Of a stretch of DNA of 64,000 nucleotides, positions 41,645 to 49,641 are shown piece after piece. The stretch lies in the NCBI RefSeq assembly GCF_001653565.1, contig NZ_LYPB01000050.1, forward strand, positions 186,001-250,000. The letters are read 5' to 3'. The notes under the pieces are model-generated. The model made no database searches and was not told the origin of the DNA. It worked only from the letters and a program-made list of their open reading frames with translations. The stretch's first letter is position 1; each line of letters starts with the position of its first letter. The position numbers and the translations under genes were made by a program. The DNA comes from Paenibacillus oryzisoli (GTDB lineage Bacteria; Bacillota; Bacilli; Paenibacillales; NBRC-103111).

Positions 41645-41925
41645 AAAAAAGCCTGCCATCTCTATAAAAGAGACGACAGGCTTGAACCTTCCGCGGTACC
41701 ACTCTAATTGATCCGAGCTGCTAGGCTCGAAACCACTCATGTACCTGATCACGGGGGTCAACCGTCAAGACCTACTTGGGTGCTGGATCCTTGGCATCCT
41801 TATCAGTCCTACCGCTCCCGGGCGAGTTCAGGTGACGTTTCGTCTGTGCTTTCACCAAATGCACAGCTCTCTGAGCGAAACTGATCATGCCTTACTATTC
41901 CCGTTCGTTGCGTTTGAAAGTATTG
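41645..41925 (-). ncRNA. T-box leader 1 (leucine, distal to leuA)
   Basis: On the minus strand an AGTA loop (AATAGTAAGG), an AG bulge (CAGAGAGC), GGTG loop and GAAC followed by specifier CTC (plus positions 41824-41826, Leu) form stem I. The T-box AGAGTGGTACCGCGG (41692-41706) precedes a terminator AGCCTGTC...GGCAGGCTTTTTT at 41647-41683. Both leaders have the same CTC specifier. A consensus promoter lies directly upstream. Confidence 0.93.
41647..41683 (-). terminator. T-box 1 intrinsic terminator
   Basis: AAGCCTG/CAGGCTT with further CTCT/AGAG pairing and a following TTTTTT on the minus strand. Its sequence differs in the lower stem from terminator 2, though the upper part (GTCTCTT) is similar, which suggests the two leaders arose by duplication. 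Confidence 0.88.
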
Positions 41926-41931
41926 ATTGTG

Positions 41932-41960
41932 ATTATAATATGCACTTTTTTGAAAGTCAA
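41932..41960 (-). promoter_or_regulatory. sigma-A promoter of the tandem T-box/leuA transcript
   Basis: On the minus strand TTGACT and TATAAT are exactly 17 nt apart (plus 41955-41960 and 41932-41937). It is the best consensus promoter in the window and drives the leader before T-box 1. Confidence 0.9.
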
Positions 41961-42105
41961 TACACCTGTTTGAAAATTTATTTTATCTCTTACCCGCTAG
42001 ATCGGCGCTTGAAGTAACTAGATTTCAAGAACCCTATAGAGCTGCAGGCACATTAACTCGCCGCTAGTCTAGATGATTTCCACCTATTTGGCATGGAGAA
42101 AAGAC

Positions 42106-42124
42106 ACGCTAAGGAATTTAGCGT
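42106..42124 (-). terminator. probable terminator of the tsa operon
   Basis: ACGCTAA/TTAGCGT around ATTCC on the minus strand is followed by GTCTTTTC. It lies about 85 nt after the tsaD stop. The stem is short (7 bp). Confidence 0.5.
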
Positions 42125-42208
42125 TATGAAAACATCTTATTTGCCCATATGGTAGGGAATTCTGCCGCTTGAGATCCCAATTAAGAGTAGACAACCGGCG
42201 TGGCAAAC

Positions 42209-43294
42209 TTACCACTCTTCCAGCTTGAGCTGTGGCTCGGCTTTCAACTCCATCGAGTCGAATTCCTGCTTGTCCCACTTTAAGAATGCGGCGGCGCCTA
42301 TCATCGCCGCATTATCCGTGCAGAGCCGGTGCGGCGGCACCAGCAGCGGTACCCCCAGCTGCTCGCAGCGCTCGCCGAGCCTGCTGCGCAGCCCCTTGTT
42401 CGCGGCGACGCCGCCCGCGAGCAAGAGCTGTTTCGCGCCGTATTCCTTCACGGCGCGGCTTGCCTTCTCAACAAGCACGTCGATGACGGATGCTTGAAAG
42501 CCCTTGGCAATCTGCGCGACTTGAACGGTTTCGCCGCGCATCTTGCTCTGGTTAACGACGTTCAGCACCGCGGATTTCAATCCGCTAAAGCTGAAGTCGT
42601 AGGAATCTGCCTCGAGCCAGGAGCGAGGCATTTTGATCTCGGAATCGGCTTCCTGTGCGAGCCGATCCACGTGCGGTCCGCCCGGGTAAGTCAATCCCAT
42701 TGCCCGGGCAATTTTATCGTAGGCCTCGCCGGCCGCATCATCGCGCGTACGCCCGATGATACGGAACTGGCCCGGGCCTTTGAGTAGAATGAGCTCGGTG
42801 TGTCCACCGGACACGACGAGCGAAATCGAAGGATACACCAGCTCATGCACGAGCTGGTTGGCGTAAATATGTCCCGCGATATGGTGAACACCAATCAGCG
42901 GAAGATCTAGGGCGCAAGCGAGCGCTTTGCCCGCGACGACGCCTACCAGCAAGGCCCCGATCAGTCCGGGGCCTTCAGTTACGGCGATGGCGGAGAGCTC
43001 ATGGAGCGAGACGCCCGCTTCTGTAACAGCTTCCTCCAGCATCCATGTAATCGACTCCACATGCTTCCGGGAAGCTACCTCAGGCACAACGCCACCATAG
43101 CGTTGATGTGTTTCGATTTGGCTCGAAATCACATTCGAGCGAATGATTTTACCATTTTCAACGATGGCCACTGAAGTCTCGTCGCAACTCGTTTCAATGG
43201 CGAGAATATACACGGGCTTTGCAGTAGAATTTTTATTTTGTCCTTGTCCCTGTCCTTGCACTTGCCCATCTTGTTCCATCTGTTCACTACTCAC
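42209..43294 (-). CDS. tsaD: tRNA t6A threonylcarbamoyltransferase TsaD
   Basis: About 361 residues. [16 protein letters not shown] is the N-terminal ASKHA motif, [12 protein letters not shown] gives metal-binding His residues near residue 140, and [15 protein letters not shown] lies near residue 300. TsaD transfers threonylcarbamoyl to tRNA A37 with TsaB and TsaE, encoded upstream in the same operon. Unusually, about 25 residues rich in Gln and Gly (QGQGQGQN) precede the conserved start. A GTG at 43294 fits best after AGGTG; an ATG at 43279 or GTG at 43303 are alternatives. The gene has a GC-rich 3' half. Confidence 0.95.
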   Translation of the reverse strand: MSSEQMEQDGQVQGQGQGQNKNSTAKPVYILAIETSCDETSVAIVENGKIIRSNVISSQIETHQRYGGVVPEVASRKHVESITWMLEEAVTEAGVSLHELSAIAVTEGPGLIGALLVGVVAGKALACALDLPLIGVHHIAGHIYANQLVHELVYPSISLVVSGGHTELILLKGPGQFRIIGRTRDDAAGEAYDKIARAMGLTYPGGPHVDRLAQEADSEIKMPRSWLEADSYDFSFSGLKSAVLNVVNQSKMRGETVQVAQIAKGFQASVIDVLVEKASRAVKEYGAKQLLLAGGVAANKGLRSRLGERCEQLGVPLLVPPHRLCTDNAAMIGAAAFLKWDKQEFDSMELKAEPQLKLEEW

Positions 43295-43316
43295 ACTATT
43301 CACCTATTTGAAAGCC

Positions 43317-43820
43317 TCAGTCGTTGAGACTATCCTTTCTACGATTGGGCAGATCTGCCCACATGACGACAGCGTCCTCGCGATTATCTGTATAATAGCC
43401 TCTACGCACACCAACGGAGCGGAAGCCTAGTTTCTCGTATAGATTTTGCGCCACATAATTCGAAGTTCTCACTTCAAGTGTGATGCGAATAGCCCCTAGA
43501 AAAGCGGACGTTTTCATTAACTCACGCAGGAGTCTTTCCCCCAGCTTGCGCCCACGATAGGTATCTTTTACAGCAATGTTCGTGACATGTGCTTCCTCCA
43601 TAATGAGCCACATGCCCCCATAACCGGCGACTTCCCCATCAATGTCCATAATCATATAATGCGCAAATTGGTTGTTCGTCAGCTCATTCTCAAACGCTCC
43701 TCGTGTCCAAGGTGTTGTGAAGGCTTCCTGCTCGATCTCAACAATAAACGGAATATCTTCCATGGTCATTGAGCGGAATACCAATGAATTTTCTATGGCA
43801 TGCGGCTGTCTCTGTTCCAC
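43317..43820 (-). CDS. rimI: ribosomal-protein-alanine N-acetyltransferase-like GNAT
   Basis: The 167-residue GNAT protein has FRSMTMEDIPFIVEIEQEAF, the acetyl-CoA loop region YRGRKLGERLLRELM and IRITLEVRTSNYVAQNLYEKLGF, typical of RimI. It begins at a GTG with AAGGGGG 7 nt upstream, 2 nt after the tsaB stop. It is classically encoded between tsaB and tsaD. The target in vivo is uncertain. Confidence 0.93.
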   Translation of the reverse strand: MEQRQPHAIENSLVFRSMTMEDIPFIVEIEQEAFTTPWTRGAFENELTNNQFAHYMIMDIDGEVAGYGGMWLIMEEAHVTNIAVKDTYRGRKLGERLLRELMKTSAFLGAIRITLEVRTSNYVAQNLYEKLGFRSVGVRRGYYTDNREDAVVMWADLPNRRKDSLND

Positions 43821-43822
43821 GA

Positions 43823-44632
43823 CTACTGTTCCCCCTTCTTCGGCTGCAGACCTGCCAGCAGATTGGCTTCAGCTTCTGGAAGCCTTGTATAATTCGGTAC
43901 AAACGAATGAACGTCTGCCTTCTCGCCTTGCGCTAATCTTGGATTAGCCAGCAGACCGATATATTCGGCTTCAATGCCATAAGGAATAATGCTCACATGA
44001 CCTGTAAAATCCTCCGTAAACTGCGCCAACTCCGCCGCAAATCCCGTGGTTTCACCAATGAAAAGAATATGATCAGGCGCTAAACGACTAGCATGAGAGA
44101 GGATCTCCTCCGTCCACGCGTCAATAACTCGAATACCGTCAGGCAACACTTCTTGCCAAGAGGCATCAGGTTCTCGTGCAGCAGTAATAGCCGTAGCTCC
44201 TTCATACGCATACACAGCTGTAAAAGCTTGTTTACGCCTTCCATCCATAAGCGGAACAACCCATGTCACACCGTTCCCTTCATAGTCGTTCTGTACAGAA
44301 CCACCAATAGCCATAGCCTCTAAACTAGATACACCAATTAAGTCTAGTCCCAGTGACCATGCAAAGGTTTTGGCTACAGAAACAGCAATCCGCACACCTG
44401 TATATGAGCCTGGCCCTTGGCCAGCAGCCACTGAGCGTAGATCTCTCGGCTTCATACCTAAACGAGTTAATAAATCTTGAATATGGGGAAGCAATCCCAA
44501 AGAATGATTCCGCTCCGCATGGGAGCTAATCTCCCCGAGCAGGTGTCCATTTTCTAATATAGCAACTGTCATCGCTGATGTTGAGGTATCGATTGCTAAG
44601 CATCGCCCCGTATTAGTTATCCGTTCCGTCAT
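43823..44632 (-). CDS. tsaB: tRNA t6A biosynthesis protein TsaB
   Basis: The 269-residue protein has the ASKHA N-terminal LAIDTSTSAMTVAIL and AAGQGPGSYTGVRIAVSVAKTFA. It is the non-catalytic partner that helps TsaD in threonylcarbamoyladenosine synthesis. ATG at 44632 overlaps the tsaE 3' end by 20 nt. It corresponds to ydiC. C-terminal segments are variable as in other Firmicutes. Confidence 0.95.
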   Translation of the reverse strand: MTERITNTGRCLAIDTSTSAMTVAILENGHLLGEISSHAERNHSLGLLPHIQDLLTRLGMKPRDLRSVAAGQGPGSYTGVRIAVSVAKTFAWSLGLDLIGVSSLEAMAIGGSVQNDYEGNGVTWVVPLMDGRRKQAFTAVYAYEGATAITAAREPDASWQEVLPDGIRVIDAWTEEILSHASRLAPDHILFIGETTGFAAELAQFTEDFTGHVSIIPYGIEAEYIGLLANPRLAQGEKADVHSFVPNYTRLPEAEANLLAGLQPKKGEQ

Positions 44633-45110
44633 GTAAATGTCCGTTCTCCTTCATCTGTATACACCAACTCTCATACGGCGAACCGTGTGGAGTCAAGTGA
44701 AATACGCGGGTTTGATCAGCCTCTTGGGTGATCGTAATGGTTAGTCTGTCAGGTGGCAGCAGATCTTCAATTAAGCTCGACCATTCGATCAGCGTAACGC
44801 CTGCTCCATAGAAGTAGTCCTCTAATCCCAACTCATCTGCTTCCTCTTGTGAAATGCGATACATATCCATATGGTAGAAAGGGAGTTCAGCTCCCTCATA
44901 TTCTTTGATAATGGTAAATGTAGGCGAGTTTACGTGCTCCGAAATTCCCATCGCTCTAGCGAAGCCTTGCGAGAATCTCGTTTTGCCAGCACCCAAATCT
45001 CCGTCTAAGGTTAAAACCGTTCCTGGCTGTAGATACGTAGATAATAGGATTCCCAGTTTATCTGTATCTCCTTCATGATGAGAAGGAAACTTAAATGTGG
45101 ATAGCGTCAA
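44613..45110 (-). CDS. tsaE: tRNA t6A biosynthesis ATPase TsaE
   Basis: The 165-residue P-loop protein has TLDGDLGAGKTRFSQGFARAMG as Walker A, SPTFTIIKEYEG and FYHMDMYRI, typical of YdiB/TsaE. It is needed for turnover of the TsaBD complex. The start is a TTG at 45110 with AAAGGG 9 nt upstream. It is the first gene of the operon tsaE-tsaB-rimI-tsaD and has a good promoter upstream. Confidence 0.95.
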   Translation of the reverse strand: MTLSTFKFPSHHEGDTDKLGILLSTYLQPGTVLTLDGDLGAGKTRFSQGFARAMGISEHVNSPTFTIIKEYEGAELPFYHMDMYRISQEEADELGLEDYFYGAGVTLIEWSSLIEDLLPPDRLTITITQEADQTRVFHLTPHGSPYESWCIQMKENGHLHDGTDN

Positions 45111-45150
45111 TGATTTCGTCCCTTTCTCTCCGCGTGCGCATACTGCTTCT

Positions 45151-45180
45151 ATTATAGTCCTCGCCAGCCCATGACATCAA
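45151..45180 (-). promoter_or_regulatory. sigma-A promoter of tsaE-tsaB-rimI-tsaD
   Basis: On the minus strand TTGATG and a perfect TATAAT are 18 nt apart, about 40 nt before the TTG start of tsaE. Confidence 0.7.
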
Positions 45181-45256
45181 CCTGTCAATCACAAAACACG
45201 AATGAACGACCACTATTCTCTAGATGGGTTCGGATTTCGACTAGGCGAAACTAGAA

Positions 45257-45290
45257 AAGCCCTCACCGATTCAATAATCGGAGAAGGCTT
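45257..45290 (-). terminator. terminator of the sspH-type operon
   Basis: AAGCCCTCACCGATT pairs with AATCGGAGAAGGCTT over 14 of 15 positions around CAAT (plus-strand reading); on the minus strand TTTTC follows. It lies 20 nt after the sspH stop. Confidence 0.85.
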
Positions 45291-45309
45291 GTTTTGCCCT
45301 TGCGGACCT

Positions 45310-45492
45310 TTAGTGTACCTCTTCTAGCTCCTTAGCTGGGACAACACGGGCATCTGCGGGATTGCCTTCCGCATGCACTTTGACGAGACCTTTACCAGAG
45401 TCTACACTGTCTATCCAGACAGCTAGCCCATTCAAGTCAACCTCAATTTTCTCGTGAGCAGCTAAAATCTCTTGAGCGCGGTGAACGTTCAT
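45310..45492 (-). CDS. sspH: H-type small acid-soluble spore protein
   Basis: This 60-residue protein begins MNVHRAQEILAAHEKIEVDL and continues NGLAVWIDSV, the conserved RAQEI...V..NG..V.I..V pattern of the SspH family of minor spore proteins. Such proteins are made in the forespore. The ATG at 45492 overlaps the stop of the preceding 61-residue gene as ATGA, so they are coupled, which suggests the upstream protein also acts in spores. Confidence 0.85.
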   Translation of the reverse strand: MNVHRAQEILAAHEKIEVDLNGLAVWIDSVDSGKGLVKVHAEGNPADARVVPAKELEEVH

Positions 45493-45674
45493 GGTTCATC
45501 CAGTACGGATTCCGGATATTCCATCGTATCCGTGGTTGAGTGTTCAATTAACCCACCCTGCATGGTAACGTTCCCGCCACCTAGCCCCTCATTAATCATA
45601 CGATCAATGTCCATATAACAATCATCTCTATCTTCATTGTTCGTATCTTGCGACAAATTCGATTCTGATGCCAT
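45489..45674 (-). CDS. 61-residue hypothetical protein, operon partner of sspH
   Basis: The ATG at 45674 has a strong AAGGAGG 8 nt upstream. The acidic protein contains DIDRMINEGLGGGNVTMQGG followed by STTDTMEYPE. I do not recognise a named family with confidence, though this INEGLGGG block looks conserved-like. Its stop overlaps the sspH start, so co-expression in the forespore is likely. An in-frame ATG at 45713 would add 13 residues but lies before the ribosome site. Confidence 0.75.
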   Translation of the reverse strand: MASESNLSQDTNNEDRDDCYMDIDRMINEGLGGGNVTMQGGLIEHSTTDTMEYPESVLDEP

Positions 45675-45768
45675 CCGTAATCCCTCCTTAGGTTCGCGTT
45701 TTTGGGCTATCATGTTGCATTAATAAGCTTTCCAATCTCCCCTCTAACCATTCTTCTTACTGACTGCC

Positions 45769-45798
45769 GTATAAAGGGAATGTATCAAGAGAATACTA
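45769..45798 (+). promoter_or_regulatory. possible sigma-G promoter of ku
   Basis: GTATA (45769-45773) and AATACTA (45792-45798) are separated by 18 nt and resemble the sigma-G pattern (GTATA, N17-18, CATACTA), about 35 nt before the ku start. Forespore expression of Ku is known in B. subtilis. The match is good but not perfect. Confidence 0.4.
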
Positions 45799-45832
45799 GT
45801 ACAATTACGTATGTTGGGGAGGAGTGCTATCT

Positions 45833-46720
45833 ATGCATACCGTGTGGAAAGGCGCTATTAGCTTCGGACTTGTTCATGTTCCCGTCAAAATGTTCTCAGC
45901 CACAGAGGATAAAGACATCTCTATGCGCTATATTCACAAGACGTGTATTACCCCGCTATCCTATGTGCGAAAATGCCAGACTTGCGAGAAAGAAGTAGAG
46001 TGGGAAGAAATCTCCAAAGGGTACGAGTTTGAACCTGGTCGTTTTATTCTTTTTGAAAAGGATGAGCTTGAGGAAATCTCCGGCGAAGCGAACAAGGAAA
46101 TTAAGATTTTGGACTTCGTAAATTTAACTGATATTGACCCCGTTTATTTTCAAAAGACATATTACCTCGGCCCTGGCGATACGGGCGCTGGCGCCTACAT
46201 GCTTCTGCTTGATTCCATGCGCCAGACGGGTAAAATCGGTATCGCCAAGGTGTCGATCCGCTCCAAAAGTTCGCTAGCCGCTATACGTGTCATTGACAAT
46301 TGCCTTGCCATGGAAACCATCTTCTATCCGGACGAAATTCGGCCAATCTCTCAAGTGCCGAACCTTCCAGAGAAGGTTACCGTGAACGAGCGGGAGATGG
46401 AGATGGCGAAGATGTTGATCAATCAGCTCTCCACCCCGTTTGAACCTGAAAAGTATAAGGATGAATACCGCGCTCGCCTACTCGACGCAATTGAGCATAA
46501 AGTGGCTGGCGAAGAAATCCAAACTGCCCCTGAGGTTCAAAATAAAACGAGTGTCATCGACCTCATGGCTGCCCTACAAGCCAGCTTGAACGCGACCAAA
46601 CCGTCGTCCGATGGCAAAATAACGCTCGGCGCAGATGCTTCTATAACCGAAGAAAAACCGGCAGAGAAGAAGCCCGCGGCGAAACCTCGCGCAAGAAAGT
46701 CGAAAGAGCCAGTTACTTGA
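45833..46720 (+). CDS. ku: DNA end-binding protein Ku
   Basis: The 295-residue protein begins MHTVWKGAISFGLVHVPVKM, the unmistakable bacterial Ku N-terminus, with RYIHKTC...RKCQTCEKEVEWEEI, KGYEFEPGRFILFE and AYMLLLDSMRQTGKIGIAKV further on. The last 50 residues are Lys/Ala/Pro-rich (a DNA-binding tail). Ku dimers bind broken ends and recruit ligase for NHEJ. GGGGAGGAG lies 8 nt before the ATG at 45833. The ligase and polymerase partners are 5.5 and 10 kb downstream on the same strand. Confidence 0.96.
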   Translation: MHTVWKGAISFGLVHVPVKMFSATEDKDISMRYIHKTCITPLSYVRKCQTCEKEVEWEEISKGYEFEPGRFILFEKDELEEISGEANKEIKILDFVNLTDIDPVYFQKTYYLGPGDTGAGAYMLLLDSMRQTGKIGIAKVSIRSKSSLAAIRVIDNCLAMETIFYPDEIRPISQVPNLPEKVTVNEREMEMAKMLINQLSTPFEPEKYKDEYRARLLDAIEHKVAGEEIQTAPEVQNKTSVIDLMAALQASLNATKPSSDGKITLGADASITEEKPAEKKPAAKPRARKSKEPVT

Positions 46721-46733
46721 ATAATAAAGAAAT

Positions 46734-46766
46734 GCCCTATCTTGGTTTCCGAGGTAGGGCTTTTTT
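46734..46766 (+). terminator. ku terminator
   Basis: GCCCTATC pairs with GGTAGGGC (8 bp, one G-T) across a loop and is followed by TTTTTT, 14 nt after the ku stop. Confidence 0.85.
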
Positions 46767-46911
46767 AGCTAGTGCGATTGGCTCTAGGGTTGGGTTGCTG
46801 AAAGTCTGCTCAAGTAACCACTATTTAGCTCTAATTGCTGGGAGTCGAGGAATAGGGACTTCGTATGATTGGCGCCCAGTAGGTTTCGCGCTTACTTTGG
46901 CTAACTCCTAT

Positions 46912-47120
46912 TAACTAACTGTAAAAACTACAGCTAATCCCCCTCAAATCCGGCTAATTTTTAAATTAGATGGATTTCCTGATGTTAAATTTGGCTTTTT
47001 GGAAAGATTCCTTGCGTATCCCTCTAATTAGCTGTAGGAAATCCAGTTATATTCAATTTTTGGGCAAAAGGGATCAAATTAACATCAGAAAATCCAGGTT
47101 AAATTAAATTATAACTAACT
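46912..47120. mobile_element. candidate non-coding MITE-like element with 9-bp direct repeats
   Basis: TAACTAACT occurs at 46912-46920 and again at 47112-47120, flanking 191 bp. Inside are imperfect inverted repeats: TGGATTTCCTGATGTTAA... at 46971-46993 against ...TTAACATCAGAAAATCCA at 47075-47096 (one mismatch, one indel). A second related block pair (ACTACAGCTAAT near 46927-46938 and ATTAGCTGTAGGAAATCCAG at 47027-47046) lies beside them. No ORF with a ribosome site is present. The structure suggests a small non-autonomous element, but its termini are not true inverted repeats. Confidence 0.5.
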
Positions 47121-47150
47121 AGTAGTTGCCCGCCCCCCGAAACAATCACA

Positions 47151-47337
47151 TCTGCCTTTTGCTTTCTGTCTTCTGCTTCCTGCATCTGCTTTCTGTCATC
47201 TACTTTCTGCATCTGCTTCCTGTCTTCTGCTTTCTGTATTCCCCTCAGCCTCTGCTCTCTGCCTTCTGTCTTCTGTCTTCTGTCTTTTGCCTTCCGTCTT
47301 CTGTCTTCCGCTTTCTACCTTCTGTCTTCTCCCATCA
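47151..47337. repeat. polypyrimidine low-complexity tract (TTCTGTC/TTCTGCT)
   Basis: About 185 nt of plus-strand DNA made of degenerate 7-nt units such as CTTCTGT and TTTCTGC, very poor in A and G except for the recurring G. It ends right at the stop of the germination permease gene, downstream in its transcript as a GAAGACA-rich RNA. The hydrophobic reading frame across it is a by-product of the repeat and has no good start. Confidence 0.85.
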
Positions 47338-47339
47338 AC

Positions 47340-48449
47340 TCATCCCCGCGATGCCAATTTCAGCTTCCTATTCCGCAACAGGGCTAGCATGAGCAGCAGC
47401 AAAGGCAATACAACCATAAAAATAGGAAATATGTAGGGAACAGCTACTTTTAGAGGGAAAATAATCGTAATCTCCTCATAATTCACCGGTATGAAAGTTA
47501 AGAGCATCACAACGACCGCGGTAATCCAGGTGACGACTTTCCAATTACGTATACCGAGCAGTTGTGTTGTTCCATAACTTGCTACAAATAAGTACAAGGT
47601 TAATTTGGTGAATATGCTCATGATCCAGATGGTAACAACGATCGCATCCAAATTCTCAATAATGCCGCCAATGGAGATGGAACGGACGATCATGAGCATG
47701 GGATATGGATAACCCGCTGCAACGTGCGGTCCGAACATCAAGATGCTGACGATTATCGATAGTACGGTAAGTAATCCGGTAAGCAGGACACCTGTTACGG
47801 CATATCGTACGGTTTTCTGCTGCTTATCGACAAAAGCGATCAGCATCATAATCATGATGCAATCACCTAAGAATGCGGCAGTTGGCAGCGCACCTTTTAA
47901 TAGCATCATCATGTCATTATCTAAGTAAATCGGAAGAAGTCGATCCCAATTCAATTGATTAATACTTAGAAACATAGGGCCGAGCACGCAGAGCAAGATA
48001 ATCGGCCCTGTAACTTCACAAATACGCGCCAACACACCAACCCCATGCAAGGTAGGGTACAAGACGACTAGAAGCATGGGTACCTGAATGACATAGAGCG
48101 GGGTTTTGGGCATAATGGTTCCTGTGATGAATAAGCTGAATTGCCTCAAAATCACGGTAAGTATGACAAGCCATACAAGGATGAAGAGAGCCGAAATGAT
48201 GCCCCCCAACCATTTGCCCAGCAGAATGCGATTATATTCGACTACGGTCAATCCAGGGAACATCGTACTGAGCTTGCCACATACACAGGCAATGAGCATC
48301 CCTGCTATTGTCGCGATTAGAATGGAAATCCATGCATCCTGTTTGGCGATTTGAGCTGCAGGAGCAATGGTGAGAAGAATAGTCATAATGATTTGCATAC
48401 TAACCATCATCCAAAATATTTGCCGGCTCGATAAGGCCATATCACTCAT
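47340..48449 (-). CDS. spore germination permease, GerAB/GerKB family
   Basis: The 369-residue protein has about ten membrane segments and belongs to the APC-like GerB family (B subunit of a germinant receptor). It starts SSRQIFWMMVSMQIIMTILL and ends at a basic tail. The B subunit binds germinants in known receptors. I chose the ATG at 48449, with AGGTGG 8 nt upstream; a GTG at 48461 lies inside that site. It is the last gene of the minus-strand operon gerA-gerC-gerB, 22 nt after gerC. Confidence 0.92.
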   Translation of the reverse strand: MSDMALSSRQIFWMMVSMQIIMTILLTIAPAAQIAKQDAWISILIATIAGMLIACVCGKLSTMFPGLTVVEYNRILLGKWLGGIISALFILVWLVILTVILRQFSLFITGTIMPKTPLYVIQVPMLLVVLYPTLHGVGVLARICEVTGPIILLCVLGPMFLSINQLNWDRLLPIYLDNDMMMLLKGALPTAAFLGDCIMIMMLIAFVDKQQKTVRYAVTGVLLTGLLTVLSIIVSILMFGPHVAAGYPYPMLMIVRSISIGGIIENLDAIVVTIWIMSIFTKLTLYLFVASYGTTQLLGIRNWKVVTWITAVVVMLLTFIPVNYEEITIIFPLKVAVPYIFPIFMVVLPLLLLMLALLRNRKLKLASRG

Positions 48450-48471
48450 TGATGAACCCACCTATCTATCT

Positions 48472-49623
48472 TTACTGACCGGTCATGAAAGGAAAATTCG
48501 ATATACCCGGTCTCTGAATTTTGCTTTTTACATCCAACTGAACATCCATCGTCGGAAAGATGGCATTCCAATTTGCTTTGGCTTGTTTCCATTCCCTTGG
48601 ATATTTTTTATGGAAAGCCCGTGCAAATCCCAGCACGTCCGCCCTCTGATTGTGTTGTAATTGTTGCAATGTCTCTCGCAAAATCTCCTTAATCTTCTTA
48701 TCGAACGGTTCTTCTAACTTTCTCATATTATCAGAACCGTTAGCGAGCAGAAGCTCGGTCGAATTTTGAACAACATCCGCTTCTAAATCCAATTGCACAT
48801 TCATTTTCCAAATGCCGTTCTCAATCAAAGGATGCAGATGGAGATCTGTGGTAATGATTTTAATCACAACTTTCCCACCAGCCTCTTGTTCAGTCAGCGT
48901 AATATTACGGCCCAGATCCTCATGAATGAACAACCTTATCCCCATTTGTTGCTCGTCAGATAGAAAACAAGCCAGTTTCCCCTCTTTGATCACCGACATT
49001 CCTTCGACGGTCAGAATCGTTTTTTTAGCTTGATTCGAAATCAATTTGCTCCTATTCGCAACCGGCAGCAGGAAAGCACCGGATTCCCCACTTAACACTT
49101 CTTCTATATCATGCATGGTAGCGGACTGAATCAATGGCTTCTGCGCAAGTTTAATTAACGTTTCATAGGTATTCGGATCATTCTGCGCTTCTAACAGGTC
49201 CCTAGCCATTCCTCTGCATACGAAGAAATTAGCTTGTTCCCGCGGTTGAATATCCCTGAATAAGAAATCGAAATCATCAAACATCCCACTCCGAGCAAGT
49301 TCTTCGCCAAAGAAGTAGGCTTTGGCATGACTCCAAGAGAAATAGCGCGGAAACTTCTTTTGCAATTCCGATAACGCATCTGGCATGGAGGTTCCTTTGG
49401 TCGATACCGTGTATACATTCCCCTGCCCAGTCCCCCCTTCAGCCGCAGAAGCAGCAGGATTCGGTATGAAGACTTGAACGGTCACTTCAATCTCTTCCTT
49501 CGAGATCTTATCGATTCCAGCGGCAATGATAAACGCCATATCGTTCACCTCTACACGATCCCAACAACCTGTTAAGAGAAGGACGCACAGAGACAGAATA
49601 GGAACAGATACGAATCTCCTCAT
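48472..49623 (-). CDS. spore germination lipoprotein, Ger(x)C family
   Basis: The 383-residue protein begins MRRFVSVPILSLCVLLLTGCWDRVEVND, a lipoprotein signal with lipobox LLTGC. The conserved WDR-x-E-(V/T)-ND motif follows. Diagnostic segments are AFIIAAGIDK and GMSVIKEGKLACFLSDEQ. The C subunit is anchored outside the spore inner membrane. ATG at 49623 has AGGAGGT 7 nt upstream. Gap to gerA is about 18 nt. Confidence 0.93.
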   Translation of the reverse strand: MRRFVSVPILSLCVLLLTGCWDRVEVNDMAFIIAAGIDKISKEEIEVTVQVFIPNPAASAAEGGTGQGNVYTVSTKGTSMPDALSELQKKFPRYFSWSHAKAYFFGEELARSGMFDDFDFLFRDIQPREQANFFVCRGMARDLLEAQNDPNTYETLIKLAQKPLIQSATMHDIEEVLSGESGAFLLPVANRSKLISNQAKKTILTVEGMSVIKEGKLACFLSDEQQMGIRLFIHEDLGRNITLTEQEAGGKVVIKIITTDLHLHPLIENGIWKMNVQLDLEADVVQNSTELLLANGSDNMRKLEEPFDKKIKEILRETLQQLQHNQRADVLGFARAFHKKYPREWKQAKANWNAIFPTMDVQLDVKSKIQRPGISNFPFMTGQ

Positions 49624-49641
49624 AGCAGGCACCTCCTACGC

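Noticed and set aside
45170..45253. 27-codon plus-strand frame upstream of the sspH terminator
   Set aside because: No ribosome site, overlaps the tsaE promoter, no sign of coding.
47126..47392. 88-residue hydrophobic plus-strand ORF over the pyrimidine tract
   Set aside because: Its Leu/Phe/Ser/Cys composition comes from the CTTCTGT repeat, it lacks a ribosome site, and it runs antisense into the germination permease gene.
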